In this document: in pieces, positions 17,967 to 26,051 of the stretch | Layout: the number at the start of each line of letters is the position of its first letter | Position numbering within the stretch: position 1 is the first letter of the stretch | Source of the DNA: Desulfallas sp. Bu1-1 | GTDB taxonomy: Bacteria; Bacillota; Desulfotomaculia; Desulfotomaculales; Desulfallaceae | DNA: 64,000 nucleotides | Direction: 5' to 3' | Assembly: GCF_015594625.1 (NCBI RefSeq) | Contig: NZ_JADNRQ010000007.1 | Span: forward strand, 62,001-126,000 | The notes under the pieces: generated by a model | The model's database searches: none | Told to the model about the DNA's origin: nothing | What the model saw: only the letters and a program-made list of their open reading frames with translations | Program-made: the position numbers and the translations under genes

Positions 17967-19121
17967 ATGCAAGCGATAGTTGGCGGCAAGATTATCACTA
18001 TGGATGGTGCATACATTCCGGCAGGTACGGTCCTGATTGAACAGGGGAAAATAGCCGCCGTTGGGGATAAAATTCAAATTCCATCCGGGGCTGAAGTATT
18101 TGATGCAACGGGCATGGTCGTCATGCCCGGTTTTATTGATAGCCACACCCACCTGGGAATAGCGGAGGAAATTTTCCGCGTTGAAGGAGACGACGTTAAT
18201 GAAATCACCGATCCGGTTACACCGCATTTACGGGCCTTAGACGCCATCAATCCCTTGGACCTTGGTTTTCAGGACGCCCTGGCGGCAGGCATCACCACCG
18301 TCGTGACTGGACCGGGAAGCGCCAATGTGCTGGGGGGGGAAATGGTTGCTTTAAAAACCCGTGGAACAGTTGTCGATGATATGGTCATCAAGCAGCCTGT
18401 AGGTCTAAAAGCCGCCCTGGGAGAGAACCCTAAACGCAATTACGGGCAAAACCGGAAAACCCCGGCCACCAGGATGGCCTCGGCGGCCCTATTGCGCGAA
18501 ACCCTGGTGCGTGGTGTCGAATATATCAAAAAGCAGGACCGGGCAATTCGTAATAAAGAAACCCATGTTGAGCGCGATCTCAAACTTGAAGCGGTGGCCA
18601 GGGTGCTGCGCCATGAAATACCGCTGCGGGTACATGCCCACCGGGCGGACGACATCATGACTGCGCTGCGGATCGCCAGGGAATTTGACATCCGTCTCAT
18701 TATCGAACATTGCACCGAGGGACACCTGGTGGCGGACAAGCTGGCGCAGGCAGGTGTTCCGGCGGTGGTCGGGCCGGTGATAACAAACAGGGCCAAAGTG
18801 GAATTACAGGGGCGCAGTTTGGAAACCGCCGCAGCTCTTGTAAACAAAGGCGTGGCCTTCGCGATTATGACGGACCATCCGGTGGTTCCGATCCAGTATT
18901 TAGCGATATCAGCCGGGCTGACCGTCCGCGGTGGGCTTTCCGAAGAGCAGGCGTTAAGCGCAATTACCATCGGTGCAGCGCGCATACTGGGGCTGGATAA
19001 TAGAATCGGCAGTATTACACCGGGTAAGGACGGGGATCTAGTTATACTGAGCGGCCATCCCTTTGACCTGCGCACCGTGGTGAAAAGGGTTTATCTTAAT
19101 GGCCAGGCTTTCGATTTTTAG
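17967..19121 (+). CDS. Amidohydrolase family protein (imidazolonepropionase-like)
   Basis: 384-residue metal-dependent amidohydrolase, TIM-barrel fold. Metal-binding HSHTH follows the N-terminal beta-sandwich; later metal ligands are in RVHAHRADD and LIIEHCTEGH, and the catalytic Asp in MTDHPVVP; the C-terminal SITPGKDGDLVILSGHPFD is the usual sandwich-domain ending. I chose ATG 17967 with AGGTGA 8 nt before; the in-frame GTG at 17931 lies inside the integrase-leader repeat. The substrate is unknown. No pathway neighbours help; the gene stands alone between the integrase remnant and the Spo0F-like gene. Confidence 0.88.
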   Translation: MQAIVGGKIITMDGAYIPAGTVLIEQGKIAAVGDKIQIPSGAEVFDATGMVVMPGFIDSHTHLGIAEEIFRVEGDDVNEITDPVTPHLRALDAINPLDLGFQDALAAGITTVVTGPGSANVLGGEMVALKTRGTVVDDMVIKQPVGLKAALGENPKRNYGQNRKTPATRMASAALLRETLVRGVEYIKKQDRAIRNKETHVERDLKLEAVARVLRHEIPLRVHAHRADDIMTALRIAREFDIRLIIEHCTEGHLVADKLAQAGVPAVVGPVITNRAKVELQGRSLETAAALVNKGVAFAIMTDHPVVPIQYLAISAGLTVRGGLSEEQALSAITIGAARILGLDNRIGSITPGKDGDLVILSGHPFDLRTVVKRVYLNGQAFDF

Positions 19122-19161
19122 ATGTATTGTATTACAAACACAAATTTTTTTATTCCAGCTT

Positions 19162-19190
19162 GAAGGAATTTGTTGTATGAGGTAGAATAA
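19162..19190 (+). promoter_or_regulatory. Sigma-H-type promoter of the Spo0F-like gene
   Basis: GAAGGAATT (19162-19170), 11-base spacer, then GTAGAATAA (19182-19190) matches the sigma-H consensus RnAGGAWWW-N11/12-RnnGAATWW at every defined position. In Bacillus subtilis spo0F is transcribed by sigma-H, so this supports the identity of the gene 70 bp downstream. Confidence 0.72.
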
Positions 19191-19261
19191 TAACAGGTAA
19201 TGGTAACAAAATACTAAAATTCAAAAACATGTTATGTTTTACAGAAAAGGGGTGCTCTTCC

Positions 19262-19675
19262 TTGTCCGGTCCAAAAAAAATGAACATATTGGTGGTGGAT
19301 GACCAGCCGGGGGTTCGTTATTTGCTGGATATTGTAATAAAAGAGGCCGGACACAGCGTAAATACCGCCCAAAACGGTTTGGAGGCGGTGGAAAAAGTAC
19401 GCGCCTGCAAGCCGGATCTTGTATTCATGGACGTGCGCATGCCCCTGATGGACGGCCTGGAGGCTCTGGCCAAAATTAAATTAATCTCACCGAATACGGA
19501 CGTGGTAATTATGACGGCTTACGGGTCCGATGATACCATTGACAATGCCCAAAAGCAGGGCGCGCTTTGCTGTATGGCCAAGCCTTTTGATGTAGAAGAC
19601 ATAAAAAATTTCCTGGACGATTACACCAGAAAAAAATTAAATGACCGGTGCATAATTAATACAAAAGCCATTTAG
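19262..19675 (+). CDS. spo0F: Single-domain response regulator, Spo0F-like
   Basis: 137-residue receiver domain without an output domain. Acidic pocket DD at residues 13-14, phospho-acceptor Asp57 in VFMDVRMP, conserved Thr in IMTAYG and Lys in AKPFD. Length and IMTAYGSDDTI...GALCCMAKPFD closely follow Spo0F, the phosphorelay intermediate for sporulation entry. TTG at 19262 is chosen because AAAAGGGGTG precedes it by 7 nt; the ATG at 19229 lacks a site. A sigma-H-type promoter upstream and a terminator downstream make it a single-gene unit. CheY-like roles are less likely. Confidence 0.8.
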   Translation: MSGPKKMNILVVDDQPGVRYLLDIVIKEAGHSVNTAQNGLEAVEKVRACKPDLVFMDVRMPLMDGLEALAKIKLISPNTDVVIMTAYGSDDTIDNAQKQGALCCMAKPFDVEDIKNFLDDYTRKKLNDRCIINTKAI

Positions 19676-19679
19676 GTTT

Positions 19680-19711
19680 AGAGGATACACTCGGCATTAT
19701 CCTCTTTTTTA
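19680..19711 (+). terminator. Rho-independent terminator
   Basis: AGAGGATA (19680-19687) pairs with TATCCTCT (19698-19705), followed by TTTTTA, just after the Spo0F-like gene. Confidence 0.87.
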
Positions 19712-19844
19712 TTGCCATCGTGGGCCGCCGGTTAAAATGAAAAATTAAATTTCAGCAGGTATATCTGTATCCTGGCCGGCGGGTTATAATAACTAATATA
19801 TAATACTAATATATAATTTCGTATATTCCTGGAGGATTTGTTCA

Positions 19845-20324
19845 TTGTTGACCTTGTACACGCAATCTGCCGGAGAAACGGAACGGCTTGGGGAAGTAAT
19901 CGGGGGATTGTTGCAGCCGGGAGATGTGGTAGCGCTGAACGGTGACCTGGGAGCGGGTAAAACTTGCCTGGCCAGGGGAGTGGCCCGCGGTTTGGGAGTG
20001 CGGGACCGGGTTACCAGCCCCACTTTTACTTTGATTAATGAATATAATGGGATGATACCGCTGTACCACATGGATATGTACAGGCTGGGCAGCCCGGAGG
20101 AACTAGAAGACCTGGGCTACGAAGAATACTTTTTCGGGCCGGGGGCAACCTTACTGGAATGGGCGGGACAAGTCGAACAATACTTGCCGCGCCGCCGACT
20201 GGACATATTCATTACCAAATTACCGGATGACGAAGAAAAAAGAAAGTTTGAGCTGGTCCCGCACGGCGAGCGGTTCGAGCAGATGGTGAAGGAGCTGACG
20301 CGACGTGTACGTGCTGGGAATTGA
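19845..20324 (+). CDS. tsaE: tRNA t6A biosynthesis ATPase TsaE
   Basis: 159 residues. P-loop GDLGAGKT at 33-40, then TSPTFTLINEY and a YHMDMYRL motif typical of TsaE, the ATPase that supports TsaB-TsaD in making threonylcarbamoyladenosine at tRNA position 37. The start is TTG at 19845 with GGAGGA 8 nt before it. The gene overlaps tsaB by 20 bp and is followed by rimI, the common Gram-positive order. tsaD, the catalytic subunit, is encoded separately at the right end of this window. Confidence 0.95.
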   Translation: MLTLYTQSAGETERLGEVIGGLLQPGDVVALNGDLGAGKTCLARGVARGLGVRDRVTSPTFTLINEYNGMIPLYHMDMYRLGSPEELEDLGYEEYFFGPGATLLEWAGQVEQYLPRRRLDIFITKLPDDEEKRKFELVPHGERFEQMVKELTRRVRAGN

Positions 20325-21015
20325 AGCGGCTACACCGGTGGCATCAGTTGCGGTGGTTACGGAGGGCAAAATCATTTCCGAACGCATGGTCAACAACCGC
20401 CGGACCCACTCGGTGAATCTATTGCCCATGGTGCGGGATACGCTGCTGGATGCCGGAATTGATAAACGGGAATTGTCCGGAATAGCCGTATCCATTGGCC
20501 CGGGATCATTTACCGGATTACGTATCGGCATGAGTACCGCCCGAACACTGGCCCAGGTGTTGAAACTGCCCGTCGCCGGGGTCCCGACCCTGGACGCGCT
20601 GGCCTATCCCCTGGAAGGATACGCCGGTATCGTTTGTCCCTTGCTCAACGCCCGGAAATCAGAAGTATATACCGCCGTATATAAAAATGACAAAACGGGC
20701 CAATCATGCCTGCGGCCCGCCTTTGCCACGGGAGTGGAGCAGCTTTCGGAACTGCTATTGTCTTATAACGAACAAGTAACGTTTCTGGGAGACGGGGTGG
20801 GTGAATATCGCGATTTACTTCAAAACCTGATGGGTAGTAAAGCCCGGTTTGCTCCCGAATGCGTTTCATTTCCCCGCGGCGCCGCAGTGGCGGAATTGGG
20901 TTTGATCATGTTAAAATCCGGCGCCGGGCAAGACCCCATGACTCTATTACCGCACTATGTACGGCAGTCGGAGGCCGAAATAAAATGGCAGGAAAGGTGT
21001 AAATCCCGTGAGTGA
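20305..21015 (+). CDS. tsaB: tRNA t6A biosynthesis protein TsaB
   Basis: 236-residue paralogue of TsaD (ASKHA fold) that scaffolds the t6A complex. N-terminus YVLGIEAATPVASVAVV, and ISIGPGSFTGLRIGMSTA-type loop (here AVSIGPGSFTGLRIG), are characteristic. It lacks the metal-binding histidines of TsaD, as expected. GTG start at 20305 inside the end of tsaE; it overlaps rimI by 8 bp, indicating translational coupling. Confidence 0.95.
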   Translation: MYVLGIEAATPVASVAVVTEGKIISERMVNNRRTHSVNLLPMVRDTLLDAGIDKRELSGIAVSIGPGSFTGLRIGMSTARTLAQVLKLPVAGVPTLDALAYPLEGYAGIVCPLLNARKSEVYTAVYKNDKTGQSCLRPAFATGVEQLSELLLSYNEQVTFLGDGVGEYRDLLQNLMGSKARFAPECVSFPRGAAVAELGLIMLKSGAGQDPMTLLPHYVRQSEAEIKWQERCKSRE

Positions 21016-21484
21016 TCAAAACACTGTTACTGAAATTAAGATCGAATCAATGCAGCTGGAACACCTGGACCAAGTAATAGCCATTGAAAATACTTCTTTT
21101 CCCACACCATGGACCAAGAACGCCTTTGATTATGAACTGCAATACAATGATTTTGCCCATTATATCGTCGCCCTGTTGGATGAGCGTAAAGTGGTGGGGT
21201 ACGCGGGAATGTGGGTTATTTTGGATGAGGCTCATATTACCAATGTAGCCACCCACAAAGAATACCGGTGCCGGGGAATAGGTATGGCCTTGATGCGCGA
21301 AATGATCGCCAGGGCGGTATTACTTGGCGCGGAACGAATGACCCTGGAAGTGCGGCCGTCCAATAAACCCGCGCGGGCGTTATACGCCCGTCTGGGTTTC
21401 GTGGAAAAAGGCGTTAGAAAAAAATATTATTCCGACACTCAAGAAGATGCCATCATTATGTGGAAATACAATCTTGTCAACTGA
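21008..21484 (+). CDS. rimI: Ribosomal protein S18 alanine N-acetyltransferase RimI
   Basis: 158-residue GNAT acetyltransferase. Acetyl-CoA-binding motif A is seen as VATHKEYRCRGIGMALM, and LEVRPSNKPARALYARLGF is the usual RimI C-terminal block. GTG start overlapping the tsaB stop. RimI acetylates the N-terminus of ribosomal protein S18 in E. coli; in Firmicutes the target range is less certain. Co-occurrence with tsaE-tsaB is conserved. Confidence 0.93.
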   Translation: MSDQNTVTEIKIESMQLEHLDQVIAIENTSFPTPWTKNAFDYELQYNDFAHYIVALLDERKVVGYAGMWVILDEAHITNVATHKEYRCRGIGMALMREMIARAVLLGAERMTLEVRPSNKPARALYARLGFVEKGVRKKYYSDTQEDAIIMWKYNLVN

Positions 21485-21515
21485 CCACGGTTAATGGAGA
21501 AAGGAATGAATAGCA

Positions 21516-21659
21516 ATGTCTCGAACTTTGAGAGTGCTATTGCGCATTGGCGGTTTGGCGGTTATCGCTGTGGCGCTGCTGGCCAATCTGCCGGGCGCGT
21601 GGGCCATGATCGCCGGCCTGGCCGGCGTTGTTATGTTCCTGGCTGCGGGACCCACCTGA
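21516..21659 (+). CDS. Small hydrophobic protein, 47 aa
   Basis: ATG at 21516 follows GAGAAAGGAA. The product starts MSRTLRVLLRIGG, followed by one or two membrane segments (LAVIAVALLANLPGAWAMIA and GLAGVVMFLAAG) and ends GPT. Arg-rich N-terminus and short length recall DUF2892/YgaP-like inner-membrane peptides, but that is only a resemblance. It follows rimI by 31 bp and is probably cotranscribed. Confidence 0.6.
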   Translation: MSRTLRVLLRIGGLAVIAVALLANLPGAWAMIAGLAGVVMFLAAGPT

Positions 21660-21876
21660 GGTGATTGTTAGGCCGTGGAACGGCTTATAAGCGCGCAAAC
21701 AAATAGGGCTTTACAGCAGATGGGACCATTCGGCAGCATGGCGAAACCCGGTATTTGGATGGTGATTTACTCCATTCTATACATGATACATATTTACCGG
21801 CCTGGCCATGTACCAGTTTTGAAACGCGACATCTAAGCCGTGACGAAATCGCATCAAAATCACCAGAATTTACGAC

Positions 21877-21904
21877 TTGCATTAATAGATATTTGTGATA
21901 AAAT
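21877..21904 (+). promoter_or_regulatory. Sigma-A promoter of tRNA-Arg
   Basis: TTGCAT (21877-21882), 16-base spacer, TAAAAT (21899-21904); transcription would begin about 17 nt before the tRNA. Confidence 0.65.
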
Positions 21905-21928
21905 ATATTACGCAGCAATTTTGAGCGT

Positions 21929-22003
<75 letters not shown>

Positions 22004-22019
22004 AACCAGCATTAACGCG

Positions 22020-22062
22020 AAAACCCTCAAGCCCTTGATATACAAAGGTTTGAGGGTTTTCT
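22020..22062 (+). terminator. Terminator after tRNA-Arg
   Basis: AAAACCCTCAA (22020-22030) pairs with TTGAGGGTTTT (22050-22060); the terminal T-run is part of the stem. Confidence 0.8.
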
Positions 22063-22532
22063 GATTATAGTATCAACCCACATATGTCAAGATGCAAACT
22101 GGAAACTTATCTTCCGATTAATGGAGCCTTAAGCAATACATGGTAATTGTTTTTGTACCCATTCAAGAAGATGCTTAAACTCGGGTATATTCTCAAAACC
22201 TGTATCTTCAAAAGGGATGCCCAAATAGCGACAGGTGGGCGTTTGGTAGCCAATATCCTTATACAACCTGTGGTAATTGTAGTGCTAAACATAGCTGTCT
22301 ATTGCTTCCTGAGCTTTGCTAATTACCTTGGTATTTTGGATTGGCGTGACCACCACGCCGGCAACCGGGAATTATTCCCCTGGGCGTTTTCTTCTTGCCG
22401 ACGGCTTTGATTTATTTAGTGATTGAATTGGTTTTCAAGGCCGCATGACGAAAACAAACGACCGGCAGGATTCCAGCTTTCAAGGGAGAAAATATATCCA
22501 GTTTCGTTTAGGAGGTGTGCAGCAAACAAAAA
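22063..22532. other. Gene-poor stretch before the phosphodiester glycosidase gene
   Basis: About 470 bp between the tRNA terminator and the next gene. It holds a transposase-like remnant on the minus strand (22129-22340). The stop-free plus-strand frames here lack ribosome sites and look like shadows of that remnant. Confidence 0.5.
22129..22340 (-). pseudogene. Transposase-like C-terminal remnant
   Basis: On the minus strand a frame reads ISKAQEAIDSYV, a TAG, then HYNYHRLYKDIGYQTPT and about 35 further residues to a TAA at 22129. The YNYHR...LGYxTP-like block resembles the C-terminus of DDE integrase-core transposases (IS3/IS481 type). It is short, has an internal stop and no start. Assignment is by pattern only; it could be another decayed gene. 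Confidence 0.35.
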
Positions 22533-23939
22533 ATGCGCAGATCGTTTTTAATTGTATCCCTGTTTGTAATACTAGCCGCCCTGTTGTTCCTGCCGGGCCT
22601 TGCAGGTGCGGGCACGCTGTACAGGGGGATTACAGTACAGGACCGCATCCTGGTGCCCCTCCGGAGTGTGTTGGAAGCATTTGGCGCATCGGTCGGGTGG
22701 GACGGTTCCGAAATCACGGTTCAAAAAGGAGATAGGGTTGTTTCCCTGAAGGCAGGTTCGAGCCGTGCCAGGGTAGAGGGAAAAGAAACCCTTCTGGACG
22801 TGCCGCCCCGTGTGGTCGACAGTATTACTTACATACCCCTGCGCTTCGTTTCCGAGGCTTTCGGAGCAACAGTGGGCTGGTACGAAAAGACCGGTACGGC
22901 CACCGTCAGCCTGGACGGTAAGTTCGTTCAAGTTAAGTTGTCCAACGGCGGGAGTGCTGGCATCAAACAGTATTCTCGCCAGGTAGGGCATATCAGGGCA
23001 ACGGTAGTGGAAATCCCGCCCGGTGCCCCCGTCAGGGCTGTGGTTGCACTGGCCCGCGACAGGGTAGGCGCGACGGAAGACCTGGCCTCGATTGCAAATC
23101 GCTACGGCGCGGCGGCCGCCATCAACGGTACCTTTTTTGAAGCGTATGGCGGCATACCAGAACCATGGGGTACCATCATTAGGGACGGTAAGGTCGTGCA
23201 CGTGGGCAACGTCGGTTCCGTGGTGGGGATAACTTCCGATGGCCGGGTTAAGATGGACACGGTGCGCATAAAAGTGGAGGGCGGCACCGGAGGTTCTTAC
23301 GAATGGCCCGACAACTGGTACGCCTACGGTTTTAACAGAACGCCCCGATCGGACGGCAGCGCGGCGTACATTTACACTCGCGAACGCGGCAGTTCCCTTG
23401 GATTTGCTTACGGCACTTCGGTGGTTGTATCCGGTGGGAAAGTAGTCAGGGTGGTGGAAGGCCAGGACGTTACAATCCCCGGCGATGGTTTCGTGATCAA
23501 CCTCACCGGTTCGGAACGGTACATGCGGGACCGTTTTGAACCGGGGAAGAGTGCCAGCTACCGGATAGTTTTTGAAGACATGAACGGTAACAGGCTGGAC
23601 TGGTCGGACGTAGTGACTGCCGTGGGTGCCGGACCCAGATTGCTGACCGGGGGCCGAATCACCGTCGATCCGGCCGGTGAAGGATTCACCAGCGCAAAGA
23701 TCTTAACGGGCGGAGGGGCCAGAAGCGCCATTGGCGTGAAATCGGACGGCAGCATTTTACTGGTGACAGTGCCCGGCGCAACCATCAACCAGCTTGCGTC
23801 GGTTATGAAAGAACTGGGCGCCGTGGATGCCATGAACCTCGACGGTGGAGCGTCATCTGGGCTTTACTATAAAGACCGCTATCTGACTACTCCAGGCCGC
23901 AGGATAAGCAACGCCCTGTTATTCATTCCTGCTCACTAG
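22533..23939 (+). CDS. Secreted phosphodiester glycosidase with stalk (copper amine oxidase-like N) domain
   Basis: About 468 residues. A signal peptide (RRSFLIVSLFVILAALLFLPGLAGAG) is followed by a stalk domain (about 35-125: VQDRILVPLRSVLEAFGA, ITYIPLRFVSEAFGA) and a NAGPA/DUF2233-type phosphodiester glycosidase domain (NGTFFEAYGGIPEPWGTIIRDG; AIGVKSDGSILLVTVPG; AMNLDGGASSGLYYK). The family removes sugar phosphodiesters and is common in Firmicute cell-wall biology. ATG 22533 is chosen since the GTG at 22515 sits inside the GGAGG site; spacing to the ATG is long, so the start is uncertain. A terminator follows. Confidence 0.88.
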   Translation: MRRSFLIVSLFVILAALLFLPGLAGAGTLYRGITVQDRILVPLRSVLEAFGASVGWDGSEITVQKGDRVVSLKAGSSRARVEGKETLLDVPPRVVDSITYIPLRFVSEAFGATVGWYEKTGTATVSLDGKFVQVKLSNGGSAGIKQYSRQVGHIRATVVEIPPGAPVRAVVALARDRVGATEDLASIANRYGAAAAINGTFFEAYGGIPEPWGTIIRDGKVVHVGNVGSVVGITSDGRVKMDTVRIKVEGGTGGSYEWPDNWYAYGFNRTPRSDGSAAYIYTRERGSSLGFAYGTSVVVSGGKVVRVVEGQDVTIPGDGFVINLTGSERYMRDRFEPGKSASYRIVFEDMNGNRLDWSDVVTAVGAGPRLLTGGRITVDPAGEGFTSAKILTGGGARSAIGVKSDGSILLVTVPGATINQLASVMKELGAVDAMNLDGGASSGLYYKDRYLTTPGRRISNALLFIPAH

Positions 23940-23946
23940 GTCTTTT

Positions 23947-23980
23947 AAGAGTCGGGAACAACCCGGCTCTTTGTTTTTTT
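23947..23980 (+). terminator. Rho-independent terminator
   Basis: AGAG-T-CGGG pairs with CCCG-G-CTCT around AACAA, followed by TTGTTTTTTT. Confidence 0.87.
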
Positions 23981-24029
23981 CAAGATCGAACCTGGACGGA
24001 TACAGGTTCAGGCCCTAACAATATTATAG

Positions 24030-24066
24030 AAAAAGCGGGCCAGGCAAATTGTCCGGCCCGCTTTTT
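24030..24066. terminator. Bidirectional terminator hairpin
   Basis: AAAAAGCGGGCC (24030-24041) pairs perfectly with GGCCCGCTTTTT (24055-24066). The A-run and T-run flanking the GC stem allow termination in both directions. It stands immediately before a small plus-strand gene. Confidence 0.75.
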
Positions 24067-24079
24067 AGTTGAGGGGGAG

Positions 24080-24334
24080 GTGGGATTTCTGGAACACCTG
24101 AAAAAAGCCGCCGGAAAAGCGGTCAAAAAAGCGATTAAGGCCGGGGAGAAAAAAATATTGCTCATGCTCCTACCATACCTGGCGCCGATCATCCTCTTTC
24201 TAATAATTTTTTCCCTAATTGGTGTATTAATCGCTGCAACGTATTCTGCCATGGCATCGGGCGGGTATATGACAGGTGTTAACCCCTCCCCGGAGGACGT
24301 AAAAATCAAACAATTTGAAATTCTATGTAAATAG
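24080..24334 (+). CDS. Small lysine-rich membrane protein (possibly truncated)
   Basis: Up to 84 residues: a Lys-rich amphipathic N-terminus (HLKKAAGKAVKKAIKAGEKK), one membrane segment (LLPYLAPIILFLIIFSLIGV) and a short polar tail. GGGGGAGG directly abuts the GTG at 24080, too close for normal initiation; a CTG at 24089 would be better spaced. The layout is like the N-terminal anchor of larger wall hydrolases, so this may be the stub of one, but no such domain follows. Function unknown. Confidence 0.5.
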   Translation: MGFLEHLKKAAGKAVKKAIKAGEKKILLMLLPYLAPIILFLIIFSLIGVLIAATYSAMASGGYMTGVNPSPEDVKIKQFEILCK

Positions 24335-24420
24335 GTGAATAAGGGATTTGGCTCTAAAATCAGGGGTTAAACGGTCTCTATAAAGTTTATTTGCAGGGGG
24401 GAACTGATTATGTTGATTAT

Positions 24421-24912
24421 TTACCTTAGCAAGTTATAGAGAAAGCTAAACCTTGTTGAGTGTTCCAACTCATCTCCCATGGCCAGGAAAAACGTATCTC
24501 TCACCAGTTGATCCGTGTTGGAAAGAATGATGTCCTTGTAAAAATCAGCCGCTTCCAGTTCATCCCTAAGAGCGATCAGTAAACCCTCTTTATAGGTCCG
24601 GTATTGAACTGGTCTAATGGAGTACTGGGGAGTCTGTCCGGTAAAATATCTGTACAACCTTGTAAAAGCCTCCAAATGTTCCAATTCATCTTGATAAGCA
24701 TGATTAATGAATTCCCTGTGAAGCTGGTCCGGAGCTTCTCTTAATAATCGAGAATAAAAATCAGCCGCAGTTGCTTCATCAACGATGGATTCATAAACAT
24801 TTTGCAGGAGTTTTCCAAAATTATTGGGCCCCAGTATTGGCATTTGAGGTATTTGTAATTGGTACTGTTTATGTTCCGATGGCATTCCAGGGACAGGTTG
24901 GTAATGATTCAT
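24421..24912 (-). CDS. Ferritin-like diiron-type protein in the cotJ operon
   Basis: 163 residues. Two helical pairs each carry a carboxylate-histidine pattern: YESIVDEATAADFY with AYQDELEHLEAF, and RDELEAADFYKD with MGDELEHSTRF, as in ferritin-like/rubrerythrin-like di-metal proteins. The N-terminus is rich in Pro, Gln and Met, like spore coat-associated proteins. It follows cotJC by 22 bp on the same strand and so is probably the fourth gene of the operon, expressed during sporulation. A metal-linked oxidoreductase or storage role is inferred. Confidence 0.8.
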   Translation of the reverse strand: MNHYQPVPGMPSEHKQYQLQIPQMPILGPNNFGKLLQNVYESIVDEATAADFYSRLLREAPDQLHREFINHAYQDELEHLEAFTRLYRYFTGQTPQYSIRPVQYRTYKEGLLIALRDELEAADFYKDIILSNTDQLVRDTFFLAMGDELEHSTRFSFLYNLLR

Positions 24913-24934
24913 TACATACCCTCCAATTAAATAA

Positions 24935-25507
24935 TCAAAATACCTTTTTCTGACGGCAATACTCCTCTACATCCATCAACGTTTCGCCAAAACGCTGGAA
25001 GTGCACAATTTCTCGTTCACGCAAAAAGCGCAATACATCTTTCACCAAAGGATCATCGGTTAGGTGAATCAGATTCTCATAAACCGCCCTGGCTTTTTGT
25101 TCCGCCGCCATGTTTTCATGCAGGTCGGCAATAGGGTCACCGGTTGCCGATACATATGCGGCCACCCAGGGTACTCCGGCAGCGTTGACCCAATACAATG
25201 AACGGTCGTGGTCTGCGTAATGGGTGCCCAGGTCGGCGGCTTTGATCGCTTCAATCGGAGCACCGTCAATCAGTTTATAAACCAGAGTGGCCACAACTTC
25301 CATATGAGCCAACTCCTCGGTACCGATGTCCGTTAAAACCCCCTTGGCTTTCCCGGTGGGCATTGTATAACGCATATTCAGGTAGCGAAGGGCGGCGGAT
25401 AATTCACCTTCCGGCCCGCCATACTGACTAATCACATATTTAGCCATCCGGGGGTCGGGTGCGGAAACTCTGACCGGGATTTGCAGCTTCTTTTCATAAA
25501 CCCACAT
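24935..25507 (-). CDS. cotJC: Spore coat protein CotJC (manganese catalase family)
   Basis: 190 residues. MWVYEKKLQIPVRVSAPDPRMAK and the metal-site regions (GPEGELSAALRYLNMRY; DIGTEELAHMEVV; ENMAAEQKARAVYENL) are those of CotJC and other non-haem manganese catalases. The upstream in-frame extension to 25648 is not used: the family start and the ribosome site place initiation at ATG 25507. It is a coat component in Bacillus and may remove peroxide in the spore. Confidence 0.94.
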   Translation of the reverse strand: MWVYEKKLQIPVRVSAPDPRMAKYVISQYGGPEGELSAALRYLNMRYTMPTGKAKGVLTDIGTEELAHMEVVATLVYKLIDGAPIEAIKAADLGTHYADHDRSLYWVNAAGVPWVAAYVSATGDPIADLHENMAAEQKARAVYENLIHLTDDPLVKDVLRFLREREIVHFQRFGETLMDVEEYCRQKKVF

Positions 25508-25532
25508 ACTCACAAGTCCTTTCGTTGTTTTT

Positions 25533-25805
25533 TTAGTAATTAATTTCCCATGGCCACGGGCTATCCACCCATTTCCAGTAATTCTGCGCAGCCGGTGAAT
25601 AGCCGTAACCAAGCAGCGGGCCGTACAACTGCTCGTAATTACGCACATGCCGCATCAGTTCCTGGTGTGTTTGATTAAACATGGCCAGCGCCCGCTGGTC
25701 CTGGGGATGAGTGTCGAGATAAAGATTCAGTTCGGTGGCCATAAAAGACAACTGTTGTATCTGTAGTAGCAATTGGGCCTGTTTACCATTATCCACAAGT
25801 ATCAC
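25533..25805 (-). CDS. cotJB: Spore coat protein CotJB
   Basis: 90 residues with the CotJB core: QLSFMATELNLYLDTHPQDQRAL, and YGPLLGYGY...WKWVDSPWPWE. It lies 6 bp after cotJA and 25 bp before cotJC. It works with CotJA/CotJC in the inner spore coat. GGAGGTGATACTTG precedes the ATG on the minus strand. Confidence 0.93.
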   Translation of the reverse strand: MILVDNGKQAQLLLQIQQLSFMATELNLYLDTHPQDQRALAMFNQTHQELMRHVRNYEQLYGPLLGYGYSPAAQNYWKWVDSPWPWEINY

Positions 25806-25811
25806 CTCCGG

Positions 25812-26051
25812 CTAATACGGATATGGCCTGTAAAGCTCGGGGAACATGGTGCCTGCCTCCAGCGCCCTGTCGGGGGGATAAACTGTCCCGAGTCTCTGAA
25901 TCACTACATAACACCGGGCCAATTCCATGCCCGGGTAAGGCATGCCGGAGTAATAACCCAAGCCTTCAGCGGATTGATTTGACGCTGCCTGGGCTTTGGC
26001 CTGGTCCTTAAGATTTTTATTTTCATCCCTAATCAAATTGCATACCTCCAA
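25812..26051 (-). CDS. cotJA: Spore coat-associated protein CotJA
   Basis: 79 residues. The C-terminal half (MELARCYVVIQRLGTVYPPDRALEAGTMFPELYRPY) is the CotJA domain; the N-terminal 40 residues are variable and Gln/Ala-rich. First gene of cotJA-cotJB-cotJC-ferritin-like. GGTTGGAGGT precedes the ATG. A sporulation-sigma promoter is expected upstream, but I found no match good enough to annotate. Confidence 0.9.
   Translation of the reverse strand: MEVCNLIRDENKNLKDQAKAQAASNQSAEGLGYYSGMPYPGMELARCYVVIQRLGTVYPPDRALEAGTMFPELYRPYPY

Noticed and set aside
22572-23201. Minus-strand frame of 209 codons opposite the glycosidase gene
   Set aside because: Antisense shadow of a secreted protein gene with clear domains on the plus strand.
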